Assembly (NCBI GenBank): GCA_029339195.1
Contig: JAPTJF010000616.1
Span: 1 to 28,945 of the forward strand
Direction of reading: 5' to 3'
Length of the DNA stretch: 28,945 nucleotides
Source: Micractinium sp. NFX-FRZ
Taxonomy: Eukaryota; Chlorophyta; Trebouxiophyceae; Chlorellales; Chlorellaceae
In this document: piece by piece, positions 11,171 to 21,379 of the stretch
Layout: every line of letters starts with the position of its first letter
How positions within the stretch are numbered: the first letter of the stretch is position 1
The notes under the pieces: generated by a model
The model's input: the letters and a program-made list of their open reading frames with translations, nothing else
What the model was told of the DNA's origin: nothing
Database searches by the model: none
Made by a program: the position numbers and the translations under genes

Positions 11171-13667
11171 TCACTGCGACAGCGAGCGCATGAAGCGCTG
11201 CAGCCCAGAGAGGGTGAGCCCGACCTGGTTGACAAACCCGGCAGCGCCGCCGCCGCCGCCCGCCTGGCCCTCGCCGCCGGCAGGCGCCCCAAAGGCGTCC
11301 ATCAGAATGTAGTCGAGCGCCTCGCCGCCTGGGGCAGGGCGGGGGAAGGGGGGCAGGGATGCCGTTGCAGAGGGATGGCAGGGGGTCCAGATGGGCGGGG
11401 TGGGTGCATACTTGCGGGCGCCTGCCCCAGGGTGCCTGCAGCTCTTCCTTCACCACAGCAGCGCAGATTGAAGCAGGCGGGCAGGCAGGCACAGGGCAGG
11501 TGCGGCAGGCAAAGCAAGGCTTGCCGGGCAGGGCACCTGGGCGGGACAGGCGCTCCGCCACCAGCTTGTACCGCCCGGGCAGCTCCGCATCCTGGACAAA
11601 CACCTGCGAATGGGTGGGGGCAGCGGGCAGGGCAGGCGTGGGGCAGGAGGGGTCGACTTTAGGGAGCAGTCCGATGTGTGCCATGCACCACCACCTGAGG
11701 GACGCCCGGCAAGCTCAAGTCCAAGGCTGGGATTCCTTGCAGGCCGGCGTGGCCAGACGGGCCGCTCTGTTCCGCAGCTCCGCCCCAACAAACGCCCCTG
11801 CCCCCTCGTCTGCCCGGCCTCTCATTTGCCCCGCACTCCCCTGAGCTCTTGGCCACACAACAGGCACAGCAGGCAAAGCAGGGGAAGCCCCACCTGCCAC
11901 ATGCCGGGGTAGCGGCGGAAGACGGAGCCGACGTCGGCGATGGGGCGCAGCGAGTATGTGGTGGTGAAGCGGCTGAGGAAGTTGTCGCGCATGCGCCGGA
12001 TGGCCAGCCCCACGCCCACGTCGCCGCTGGCCAGCCGGGGGTTGAACATCACCAGGGACTGACCCTCCGCCAGGCCTGCAGGGGGGAAGGGGTGGTGGGG
12101 CAGGGAGGGCCCGGTGAGCGTGTCAGACAGATAGCCGAGGGCTGAGCATCACCAGGCACCGGCCCTACGCCAGGCTTGTGTGGAAGCGGGGTGGTGGGTA
12201 GGGAGAATGGGTGGGAGGGTCGGATGACAGAGTGCAAGGGCAAACCCTGCAACCCCAGCCAGGGCCACAAACGGACTCGCTTACACCCCACTTGCTACTC
12301 GGTTGCACGCCCCACGCATGAAGGCGCAAACCGCCGGCAGCCCTGGGCCAGCCCCGGCGCAGTCCCCGGCTGCCCCGCCCCGCCCCTCCCCTCCTCTGCC
12401 CCCGCCCTTCCCAGGCGCCGCCCCCCGCTCACTCTGGGTGATGCGGATGGCGTCGTCGGCGCCCATTGGGTCTGGCGCCGCCAGCACAACAATGTCGTCT
12501 GTGGGCTCCACCGGGGAGCGGTCGTTGAGGGAGGCAAACCCAAAGGCGGCGTCCGTCCACTGGTTCTTGAGCATGGCCGACACGCCCACGTCGGGGTACA
12601 CCTGTGCATACAGAGGAGGGGATCAGAGGCACAGGGCGGGGGCTGGGCTGCAGCGCCGGGCTGCAGGTGCCCTGGGAGCGCGTTTCCACTGCTGTCCCTA
12701 CGAAAACCGCCTTTCCAGCGCTTGGCCGCCTGCTTACCGCGCGGATGCGCTTGCCCGGCTGCAGCGCCGCCAGGTTGTCCAGGAAGCGGCGGGTGAGCTT
12801 CCAGAAGCGCTGCTGGTCTCCCTCCTCGGCGTACACGGGGCCGCTGAGGGGGTCCCACAGCTCGGGCAGCAGGATTTCCACCTGGGGGGGGAAGGGGGAG
12901 GGGACAATGGGAGCCGGGTGAGGGGGGGACAGCCCAGGGGATCCCACTGCTCGGGGCAGCAGAATCTCAACCTGAGACGGGGGAGAGGACACCTGGGGGG
13001 ACCAGGATGAGGGCGGGTGTTGAGCGGGCGGGGTAGGCTCAGGGGGTGGCACTGCTTGGGAAGCAGGATCTCCATCTGTGGCCGGGTGGGCCAAGTGCGA
13101 GTGTGGTGGGCGGAGGGGCGAGGGAGGCAGGGAGCTGGGGAGGGGTGGCCAGGGCACCACTCTCGCAGCCAATACACAATCCCTCTCCCCACATGGCCCG
13201 CTCTGCCTCCAGCAGGCAGCTCCCGCAGCCCCGCCAGCACCACACGCCACACATGCTTTGCACAGTGCCCCACCCTGCTGCCCAGCAGCGTCAACCACCA
13301 GGTGCTGCATGCTCACAATGCAGCGGTCCACCCCTCGCTCCAGGGCCTCCACTGTGGCATTGCTGGCATCCTCCAGAGCGCCCGTCAGGCTGTCGGGCAG
13401 GATGTCGTCGTCACGTGGGGCCCGCGTGGCAGCACCCTGCTGCGCTGCCGCAGCCGCAGCCGGCTGCGCCTCCTCGCCCTCGCTGCTGCTGGCTCGCACT
13501 GTCATCTGCCGCTGCGCCCCATGATGCTGCCGCCACGCTGCTGCCGTGCTGCTGCTGCTGTGAGCGCCGCTGCTGGCAAAAGGTGCGGGGTGGCGGCGGC
13601 AGCAGAGGCGTGGCGCCGCCGTCGCCGCCGCGGCGCTGGCGGCCTGTGCTGTGGCCAGAGGTGGCAT
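11171..13667 (-). CDS. Chloroplast DUF1995 protein, LPA3-like
   Basis: 356 residues in six exons: 13667-13317, 12881-12738, 12601-12433, 12075-11894, 11603-11537, 11328-11171; phases agree throughout. Residues 1 to about 59 are rich in Ala, Ser and Arg with almost no acid and end in VRAS, a typical chloroplast transit peptide. The DUF1995 domain runs from about residue 95: VEILLPELWDPLSG, QRFWKLTRRFLDNL, VYPDVGVSAML, DDIVVLAAPDP, then GQSLVMFNPRL, RRMRDNFLSRF and FRRYPGMWQVF. A Gly-rich tail follows. DUF1995 proteins include LPA3, a stromal factor for CP43 and photosystem II accumulation in plants; assignment to LPA3 rather than another DUF1995 paralogue is inference. ATG at 13667 is the first ATG of the open frame. 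Introns 1 and 3 carry tandem copies of the adjacent exon starts. Confidence 0.85.
12026..12180 (-). repeat. Degenerate copy of exon 4 start inside DUF1995 intron 3
   Basis: On the minus strand the exon beginning at 12075 (GCCTGGCGGAGGGTCAGTCC and onward) has a decayed copy starting at 12175 and running to about 12126. The copy keeps CCTGGTGATG and the C-rich run after it. The two starts are 100 bp apart. The copy is preceded by an AG but not by a good pyrimidine tract. Confidence 0.8.
12840..13080 (-). repeat. Three tandem copies of the exon 2 acceptor region in DUF1995 intron 1
   Basis: Three segments begin on the minus strand at 12881 (the exon used in the model), 12971 and 13075. Each has an AG at its left border and then codes for VEILLPE, VEILLPR and MEILLPK. 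Similarity goes on for about 40 bp through GTGGGAYCCCCT. Spacings are 90 and 104 bp. The segment between 12971 and 12881 is open and in frame with the exon. Confidence 0.85.
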
Positions 13668-14091
13668 TCTAGGGGCTGTACTGGAGATTTTCGATGCGAA
13701 AGCGACACTGTGCGGGCTCTGGCAAGAGAACACAAGACCAGGAGCTCCAACACAACGCAGAGGGAGCACAAGGAGCGCCGGATCTGGGCTCAAGATGCTC
13801 CACAACCACTGTGGGTGGCGAGAAACTGGCTCAGGGGCGAGAAAGCAAGCACGCGAGCACCCATCCTAAAGTGGGTGACGTGGACACGGGTTGGGGCTTG
13901 GTTGCCTCTTGTGGCTGCGTCCGCACCCGACAAATACCTGGCAGGCTGCACAACGCTCGGGGACGGCAGCCGCGCAGACCGCAGCCCTCGAAAGTCTCGG
14001 CGCAAGGCAGCCGCAGTGGCCCAAGCCGCCCGTGGCGCTGACAGGCCCAAAGAGGCACCTACCCGTCGAGGGCCGAGTGTCGAGACCCACC
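13668..14091. promoter_or_regulatory. 424-bp divergent promoter between DUF1995 and ClpF-like genes
   Basis: Both flanking genes start with ATG facing away from this stretch, so it must contain both core promoters and 5' UTRs. No clear TATA box was seen. The ClpF-like ATG has a favourable CCACCATGC context. Shared control of two chloroplast-protein genes is plausible but inferred only from position. Confidence 0.5.
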
Positions 14092-17000
14092 ATGCAGGCA
14101 ACTGTGCTGCTGGCGAGCCGGCCTGTGCTGGCGGCCATGCCGGCCTGCAGGGCACCCTCGGGAGGAGCCTTTGGGCGCCGGTCGGCTCGCGGAGGCATTG
14201 GAGCAGGTAAAGCTTTCAGCTTTGTGGTGGGGCAGCACAAGGAACACACCGCCAACCTCCAACCCCTCGCGGCCACCCCGCCTCGGCTTCCCGTCGGCGC
14301 CGTGTGGCTGCGGTTGCCCTGCCGCAAGAGCCTGCAGCAGGCCCGGGCCAAGCATGCAGCACACTGGACATACCCTCAAGACAGTATTCTCACTGCTTGC
14401 ACCCTGCCCTGCCCTGCCCCGCCCCCGCCCAACCCGCCTGCCAGGCGCCGCCGCCGCGCCGGGCTGTGCTGACCGCCGCCTGCTGCGTGCCTCCGGCCGG
14501 GCCTCTGCTTTCCACCTGGACGACCCCGCACTGGAGTCCCTCACCACCGAGCGCTCCTTGCTCATCAACAAAGAGGTGCGCCTGCTCTGCAGCGCCTGTG
14601 CGGTGCTGTCCGGGCGGCTGCGCCGTTTCTGGCGCCCGCTGCCGCTGCTGCCCGCACAGGGCCCCTGTTCCTCTTCCAGCTAGAAATGATGGACTAAACC
14701 GCCTCAGTCTCAGCCCGTCCCCAACCCTCCATACCGTGCCCGGGTTTCCCACTGCTGGTGGATCTTGCTCCTTTCCCAGCGGGAGATGCATTCCAGCCGC
14801 TGCAGTGTTGTCTCTCTCTCTCCGTAGCGGGGCCGGCAAGTGCCTGCGCTGCCTTGCGCACTGCTGCAAGGGGGTGCTGTCGGCCCCCTCCTGCTGGACT
14901 TCTGCAGCTCAGCACCACTACGCCTCGGCCCTTTACCATACAACCCTGCCTGCGCGATTGTGTTGTGCCTCCCATGCCGCAGGTGGTCCTGTTCCTTTTC
15001 CAGCTGGAGATGGACTCCCAGCTGCAGCGCGCCCTCACCTACGAGCGGTTCGACATGGCCCAGGAAGTGCGGGCGCGGCGCCAGCAGGTGAGCGGGCGGG
15101 CGATGCACGGGGAACTGACGTAAGGTGCTGTGTGAACCGCTCGGTTGCTGGGCCACGGCTGCTGATGCTGCTGCAGATTGGCAGGTGAAGGAGCTAGCGG
15201 TGGCGCTGTGAATGCGAGAGCGGAAGCACGCGAAACTCCCCGTTGTGCTCTTGCCACCCCAGCCCCTCCTCACTCAACCCTCACCTGACCTCCTGCCGCC
15301 CTTTACACCCCTCCTCCACGCCTGCCTGCCTGCCCGCCACAGATCGACGCCGCCCTGGCAGAGCTGCAGCAGCTCAAGGGGCCGGGGTGTGGCGCGCGCG
15401 TGGCGGGGCGCCGCGACCAAATGGAGTTTGCCCCGCAGATCATGACCCTCAAGGCGCAGGTGGGGGCTCAGTCGGGGATGGGGCAGAGCAGAGGGAGGGG
15501 GCGGAGGCGGGCGGAGGCGAGCTGGCACCGGCGAGCACTGGCGTGTGTTGGCGGGGTGCACCCACGGTGGCTCCCTACTCCCAGCACCCCGTCACCCCAG
15601 CTTCACCCGCGCGCACTGCGCCCCGGGCTGCGCCCTTGCCCCTGTGGTCTCGCGGCTGGCCAAGGCGGAGGAGGCAGCGCAACACGGCGCAACACAAGGC
15701 GTCTGCCCTGCTCCTGTCCAGGTCTGTCACTTTTACACCCCCCGCTGCCTTCCCTCCCCACTGCCCATGTGCAGCTGTCCGAGGCGGTGGAGGGTGAGCA
15801 GTACGCCGAGGCGGCAGCGCTGCGGGACCGGCTGCGGGTGGCTGAGGAGAAGGCGGCTGAGGCGGCTGAGCTGGCGGCGCAGTACCTCTGCCCAGGTGAG
15901 CGCAGCAGCGCCCCGGTAGTCGGCACCGGTCCAGGTGGTGATGTAATCCGTGCTGCATGCAGTTGGAGTCCTGAGGCAGCGGACGCTTGTGAAGTGTGGC
16001 CTGAAGGTATCCTAATCACCCCTATAAAAGGCCAATCCTGGCACCTATGCCAAAAGGTGCTAATCCTTATCAGCATCTGCCCGCTCTGCCCTGCCTCCCT
16101 GCACCTGATGCTCGCCTGATATCGCCCTGCAGCACTGGGGAAGCCGCGCTTTGGGCCCGGCTCTGACCCCGCCTCTGTGTGTGCCTGCCCGCCCCTCGTC
16201 CTCCCTGCAGTGGAGGAGCCCCGCTTCTCTCTGGGGGAGATGGTGGTGCACAGCAGCAAGGGCTACCGGGGCGTGGTGTGCGGCTGGGACCTGGCATGCT
16301 GCGAGGGCACCAAGTGGCAGGCGGCAGCCGGCGTCAAGTGAGTGCTCCTAGCACACTGTGCGCCGCCATCTGCTGCGCTGCAGGCCCCCGTACCCTGTGC
16401 ACTCAAATGCGTGGCTGCCTGCTCCGTAGCAGCCGGCCCGGTGCCCCTGTCGCCCCTCCGCCTCGCCACCCCACGCTGCCCGCGCCTTGGCTCCTCACCC
16501 CCCTGGCACGCCGCTCCCCCTGCTCAGTCGCGCTGCGAGCAGCCTGCCTCGCCACCGACCCGGGTGTGTGTGTGGCCTCGCCCACCCTCCCACCCACCCT
16601 GTCCCCAATCCCGCCCCCTCCCTTGCCCTGCTCCCTTGCAGCAAGCTGTCTGCCGGCACCGACCAGGTGTTTTACCACGTGCTGGTGGACGCGCGCGACT
16701 GGCCGACGGTGGACGACCAGCCGCCCGTGGCCTACGTGGCGGAGGAGCTGCTCACCGCCGGCTCCTCGGCAGACTTCTCCTCCGACCAGCCCCTCGTGGT
16801 GAGCCTGCTCCCACGACACAGCTGTCCTCCCCGCTGTCATTTGCCCTGACCAGCCGCTGGGTGGTGAGGCTGCTCCTGACAGCTGGGCACCGCTGTCGTT
16901 TGCCCTGAGAGGAAGCTTCTGCATTGATGGAGTGCTGTCGGCGGTAGGGCGCTGTGCACGTGCGTCGGGGTGTGGCCCGTCACCCCAGAGGGCAGCTCCC

Positions 17001-17679
17001 GTTGAGCAACCCCACACCTACACCCTGCTCCCCTCCCTGCACCTGACCCATTGTTCCCCACGCTTGACCACCGCCCCTCGCCCCGCCCCCTCCCCCCACC
17101 GCAGGACGGCTCGTTTGAGCACCCTTACTCCTACCTGCTCTTCCTGGGAGCAGATGGGCAGGGCAACATGGTCCCCGCCCGCCAGCTGCGCGACAAGTGA
17201 GCGGCCCGCGGGGCCTGGCTGCTCAGCCTGGCTGCCCAGCCGACTGCCTTGCTGCCTGCATTGCCCGCCTGCATTGCCTGCTGCTTAGCCGACTGCCATG
17301 CTTCCTGCACTGCCTTCCCGCACACCTGCCCTCCTGGCTTGCATGCCGTCTGGAAGCCAATCAACAGTGAGCTGCGGTGGTCGCCCGGAGCAGCTGCGAG
17401 CGTGTCGCTGGCTACCGCCCCCCCCTTCCAACAAGCACCCATCATGTTGTGTGGACTCACACTCACGCATGCCCCTCCCCCTTCAGGTACTGCGTGGAGC
17501 GGAGGGATGTGTACCAGCCTGGGGAGAGCCGGTGGGATGAGGAGGAGGAGGAGGAGGAGGAGGAAAGGGAGCAGGAGGGGGGTCCCAGCGGCAGCGGCGC
17601 GCCCGAGGCGGGCGACGCCCCGCGCGACGCCGCTGGCCGCCGCATCATCCCTGGCATCGACATGAGCAGCCTGGACTGA
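14092..17679 (+). CDS. ClpF-like chloroplast Clp protease adaptor (UVR motifs + YccV/HspQ-like domain)
   Basis: 378 residues in nine exons: 14092-14206, 14445-14575, 15004-15087, 15343-15459, 15775-15895, 16211-16337, 16642-16798, 17105-17196, 17487-17679. The Ala/Arg-rich, acid-poor N-terminus suits a transit peptide. UVR-type helical motifs lie at about 83-120 (LEMDSQLQRALTYERFDMAQ) and 150-185 (LSEAVEGEQYAEAAALRDRL). From about 190, FSLGEMVVHSSKGYRGVVCG through VFYHVLVDARDW to PYSYLLFLG is a hemimethylated-DNA-binding/YccV-like domain. This order matches plant ClpF, which works with ClpS1 to bring stromal substrates to the ClpC/ClpPR protease. The C-terminus adds nine Glu in a row (333-341), probably a flexible acidic tail. 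Exon 3 could instead start 21 bp earlier, at 14983, adding seven hydrophobic residues; the tandem intron copies of the acceptor favour 15004. Confidence 0.85.
14657..15025 (+). repeat. Tandem degenerate copies of the exon 3 acceptor in ClpF-like intron 2
   Basis: The used acceptor, TGTTCCTTTTCCAG followed by CTGGAGATGGACTCC at 15004, has two earlier relatives in the same intron. One is TGTTCCTCTTCCAG plus CTAGAAATGATGGAC, exon-like part starting about 14680. The other is TGCTCCTTTCCCAG plus CGGGAGATGCATTCC, starting about 14781. The first copy hits an in-frame TAG or TAA soon after, so it cannot code for long. Confidence 0.75.
16023..16030 (+). promoter_or_regulatory. TATA-box-like TATAAAAG inside ClpF-like intron 5
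   Basis: A good TATA consensus (CTATAAAAGG) stands in an unusually AT-rich patch (about 16005-16075) of the 15896-16210 intron. The exon after it opens the YccV-like domain. An internal promoter is conceivable, but chance occurrence is just as likely. Confidence 0.2.
16780..16910 (+). repeat. Tandem copy of exon 7 end and its donor in ClpF-like intron 7
   Basis: The exon end GACCAGCCCCTCGTG with donor GTGAGC at 16799 is repeated 65 bp downstream as GACCAGCCGCTGGGTG with donor-like GTGAGG at 16864. The following intron sequence is repeated too: CCGCTGTCATTTGCCCTG against CCGCTGTCGTTTGCCCTG. Confidence 0.85.
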
Positions 17680-19404
17680 GCCAGGCCTGAGCCTGGGCCG
17701 AGGGTGCGGGAAGCCCTGCCCTCGTGCACGCCCAACCCATTCTTGCGCGCGGCGCCACCCGCCCCTTGCCCCACCAAACCTGTACCATCTTTCCCCACCC
17801 ACACTTCAGCCCCCCGCCCAGCCCATGCCTCCCCTGTGATCCTGCCCTCCTGAAGCCCCAGCCGCTTGCCGCTCTGCGAGCCGGGACTTGCCTTGCCCCG
17901 CTGGGCAGTGCGCAGCGTGCATGCTGGGCGCCCCGCACGAGAAGACCTCCGATCAGCAACCCATGACGATCCGACATAGCCCTGCCTTGCAGCCTCCCGC
18001 TTTCCCTCAGAATTTTCACCGCTGCTCTGCCGAGCGCGCCTCCCCTGTTCCCCTCCCCTGTTTGTCCCCCCGCTCTGTTTGCCCCCCTCCGTCTGCTGTG
18101 CCCCACCCCACCCCACCTCTCCGCACAAGGACGACCCTCCTCTTTCATCTGCGCAACCCTTACAAACCCCCGGCCGCCCGCCCGCTACCCGTTGTCCATC
18201 AGCAGGCGCCGCGCCCTCTTTGCCCCTCCCCATCCCCTTGCCTACTTACGTAATCCTGTCATCTCCTGTGCTACCCGCCCACACGTGCTCGGCTGCGCCC
18301 AGCACTGCAGCCTCGCCCCCCTCTTCCCCCCTCCCTCCCCTGCCGGCTGACGCAGGCGCAGCGCCACAGTGCTGCTGCCTGCCCGCCCACCGCTGGGGGA
18401 AGAGCGATTTTGCCCCCTCAACTTCTTTCATTCCAGCAGAGGGCGTGCCACTCCCTTTGGCGCCCCTGTCTTCAGTACTGCTCGCCGCCCCGTCCCCCCG
18501 CGTCTGATTTGCCAACTTCCTTAACTCCACCCAGCCCAGCCTCCGCCCCGTCCCCCTGTTCGGCGGCAGCATGTGGCAGCGCCACCGTCCTTGCACTGTG
18601 CCGCCTGCCCCCCTGTTGTTGTGCTGTTGCTGCCCTTCTCTGTGCTCGCGGTGAAGCTGTGTAACGCTCGCGCACGCCGTCGGGACATGAGGCAGCAGGA
18701 GTGCGGTGGCACGCAGAGGTTAACCATTGCGTACGTTGGCGGACCCGCCCTGTTGCTGCACCTGTTCCACCCCCACCGAGCTTCCGTGCTCAAGCAAGCC
18801 AGCGAACTGTGCCTGGCGAATGTGGTGCGCCAGTGCCCTGCACCACCCCTGGTGGCGTGCACAGTCCTGCCCAGCTTCCGCATGCCCACCCTGCCCGTTC
18901 ACAGACGCCGTCGAGGTCTGCATCCCATCCCTTGCCAGTAAACTGCAGCCCAGGTGGGTGCCCTTGCTCTGGCTGCTACCTATCCCCTCGTTTGGTTAGT
19001 GCAGCATTGCAGGGATAGCAGCTCCAATAGGAATCGACTTCCACACAGCAGCAGGGGTGGGCGGGGCTGGTGCAAAAACAGGGGGTCAGGCGCGCCACGG
19101 GAGCGGGGCCCGCAAAATTGGGCAGGTGCAGGGGGGGAGGGGGGGGGGGGTGCAATGAGGTTTGCAGGACACAGAAGCAAAGGAAAACAGGCACAGTGGG
19201 AGGGAGGGGGTGGCTCTTCTCTCGCCGCGCGCACTTGCACGCGCGGCTCTCGCTGGCGCTACTTCTGGCCGGGGTGGGTGCGGCAGCTGGCCGGCACGGC
19301 CGCTGCTCAAGCGGCAGCGCTGCCGGCGCGCTATGCTGCCACGACCACGCCGCGCCAGCTCATCGGCTCAGCTCGGGGGGCGGGGTAGTGTGCAGGCCAA
19401 GAGA
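17680..19404. other. Long convergent intergenic region, pyrimidine-rich 3' UTR of the ClpF-like gene
   Basis: 1725 bp between two converging stop codons with no credible coding exon. From 17700 to about 18660 the plus strand is strongly C/T-rich. The only well-placed plus-strand TGTAA seen is at 18660-18664, which would give a 3' UTR of nearly 1 kb for the ClpF-like gene. A poly-G run of 20 bases (one A) sits at 19131-19150. For Psb27 on the minus strand the nearest TTACA noticed is at about 18160, so its 3' end is unclear and may use another signal. Confidence 0.5.
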
Positions 19405-21012
19405 TTACCGGTTGCGGGACAGGAAGCGCTCGGCATCGTCGAGCTCCTGCGGTCAAAGGAAGGGAGGGCAGGGCCGGGAGTGCGTGGGCAGTTGCAACAA
19501 CAGTGCGGGATTGGGCGTGTGTTTGCGCAGTGCACAGCAGCGCAAAGCAGTCCCTGCTCAGCGGTGCCGAAATATTAAAGGGCAGGGGCACAGCAGGCAT
19601 CCGTGAGGCAGGTGGGCCACAAGCCGAGGCAGTGAAATGCAGAACAGGGCACTTGGCGCGGCAGGGTGGACAGAGGCGTGCAAGGCTCAGGCAAGAGAGG
19701 TCAACTGAGGCGGCACGCTGTCGGGCCTTTCTGCATTATACTTGTGGCATTCTGCAAACCCCCAGCCCCCACCCACCTTGAGCATGCGCTCCAGGCGCTT
19801 CTTGGGCACGGGGGCGGTGGGGCCAAAGGAGTTGAGGTGGCCGGCCATGGCGTTGACGGCGGTGTAGGTATTGCCGTAGGAGGGGCGGCCGCTGAAGGTG
19901 GTGTCGCGACGGTACCGCGCCACCCAGTCGTTGATCTCCTTGCGCACCTGCACGGCGGGTGAAGGCGAGCAGGCGGGAGGATAGTGTCAGGTGGGGGTCC
20001 TGTAGGTGGGCTTGCATCGTGTTGTTTGCACTCCTTGTGGGGTGGCCAGGGGACGGATTATAGTTGTGAAGCGATGTCCAGTTTTAAGTTAGCTGGCAAG
20101 TACCGGATGTTGAGAGAGAGCATTGGGAGAGTGCAGGTGAGGGGTGGGTGACGGAAACGCAGGGGGCCAGACAGAGTGCGAGGGAGGAAGGGCAGGACAG
20201 AGGGCGGGATGTGACACGCTGCGCTAAGCTGCAACATTTCCTGCTTGAAAGCCTATCGTCAGCAGTGCAGCGCAGGGCAGGACAGGCGGCCCCTTCCGCA
20301 AGCACCCGCCTCAACCGGCAGGCACACGCCCAGCCACCCAGACCCGGCGCACCGCGGTCATCGTCTCCTCGCGGCCGGGTGCATCGCGAGCCAGGGTGGC
20401 AGCAGCACGCACGTTGGTGATCACCTGGGCCTGCAATCGACAGGGAGGGGCAGGGAGCGACAGGGCAGATGCAGAGGTGTCAGGCAGGGGCTGGGGGGAA
20501 GGAGAGGCAGCAGCAGGGCGGGGCGGGCGAGCGTGCGGCAGGAGGTGATGGGGCCTCAACTGGTGCTGGCCTAAGGGAAAAGAGTCGGATCCCACACGTG
20601 CGTAATGTTCCCAAAGCCCTGCATGGGTGTTGCACCCACCGTGTCCTTCTCGTAACGCTCAGCAGCCTCCTTCTCGCCAAAGCCGAAGATCGCATAGGCG
20701 GGCCGGGGGGCGGCAAACGCTGCCAGCGCCGCCAGCGCCGCCACGCCTGCCTCGCGCCGGCTCACGCCAGTCTGCTGCTGCTGGTGCTGCGCGCGCACCA
20801 CCACCGAGCTGCGGCTCTGGCGACGAACAAGCCTGCAGGACAAGCGGGGTGGCGGAGTGGGCTCCCGTGAGAGGTGGCGTGTGAGCGTGTGCCCACAACC
20901 GTTGCGCCGGCAGTGCAGCGCGCCAGCCAGTGCGTTTGTTGCGAGCCAAGCTGCAGGGTGTTCCCCATACGCACGTCGCCTGCTGGAAGGTCTGCGTGAG
21001 AGTGGCCTGCAT
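19405..21012 (-). CDS. psb27: Psb27, thylakoid-lumen photosystem II assembly protein
   Basis: 176 residues in five exons: 21012-20975, 20832-20640, 20430-20344, 19947-19777, 19446-19405. The family is clear from EKEAAERYEKDT, then RDAPGREE, EINDWVARYRRD, SGRPSYGNTYTAVNAMAGH, LNSFGPTAPVPKKR and a final LDDAERFLSR. Psb27 binds the lumenal side of CP43 and holds photosystem II in an assembly or repair state before the oxygen-evolving cluster forms. Targeting is bipartite: a basic stromal transit region, then SRREAG with an Ala-rich hydrophobic stretch ending in AYA at residue 60, so the mature protein of about 116 residues starts IFGFG. The twin Arg suggests Tat export into the lumen. There is no Cys for lipidation, unlike cyanobacterial Psb27. 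Exon 1 uses the donor GTGCGT after codon 12 plus two bases; this keeps frame and gives Thr at the join. Confidence 0.92.
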
Positions 21013-21379
21013 GGCTCGGTGCAGCCTACTGCCAGTGACGAGGAACTGCGAGAGGAGATCTCGTGCGGGGTAGGCTGGCAATGCGCAATGGGGAACAGGC
21101 GGCCACCATCGAGCCACATCTTTTTTCGTGCTGTGGCCTGCTGCGCCTCAATGTTTTGCAGTTTCGGCCTGCAGGCCTGGCCCCTTGTTCACAAGCTTAC
21201 GCATCTCTGCTCGGCATTTGATCAACGTTCAGGCAGCGACCGACTGTCGCCAGCTCAAACTTGCACGCAGCCCCCAACAGCCAGCTCTCCGCAGGCCTCC
21301 ACACCTCTGCAACGCTGCAACACGCCTCTTTTATCTCTTAACCGTCGGTTTAAGCCAGTCAGTCAGCAAAGCCTGCATC
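21013..21379. promoter_or_regulatory. 367-bp divergent promoter between Psb27 and the unknown plus-strand gene
   Basis: The space between two ATGs facing away from each other. A relatively AT-rich stretch (CTTTTATCTCTTAACCG, about 21328-21346) lies 35-50 bp upstream of the plus-strand ATG. No clear TATA box was found for Psb27. Confidence 0.45.

Noticed and set aside
9903..11684. Minus-strand open frame of 593 codons overlapping the glycosyltransferase 3' exons
   Set aside because: It is a shadow frame in GC-rich DNA covering real exons and introns of opposite-strand genes; no protein family is visible and the composition is repetitive.
12429..13805. Long minus-strand open frame (458 codons) through the whole first DUF1995 intron
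   Set aside because: It starts at a TTG, and its middle is low-complexity Pro/Ser-rich reading of a GC-rich intron. Splicing from 13317 to 12881 restores a compact DUF1995 protein.
18573..18941. Possible small coding gene in the ClpF-Psb27 intergenic region
   Set aside because: Only short open frames with Cys/Pro/Ala-rich, non-conserved-looking products; no splice or family support.
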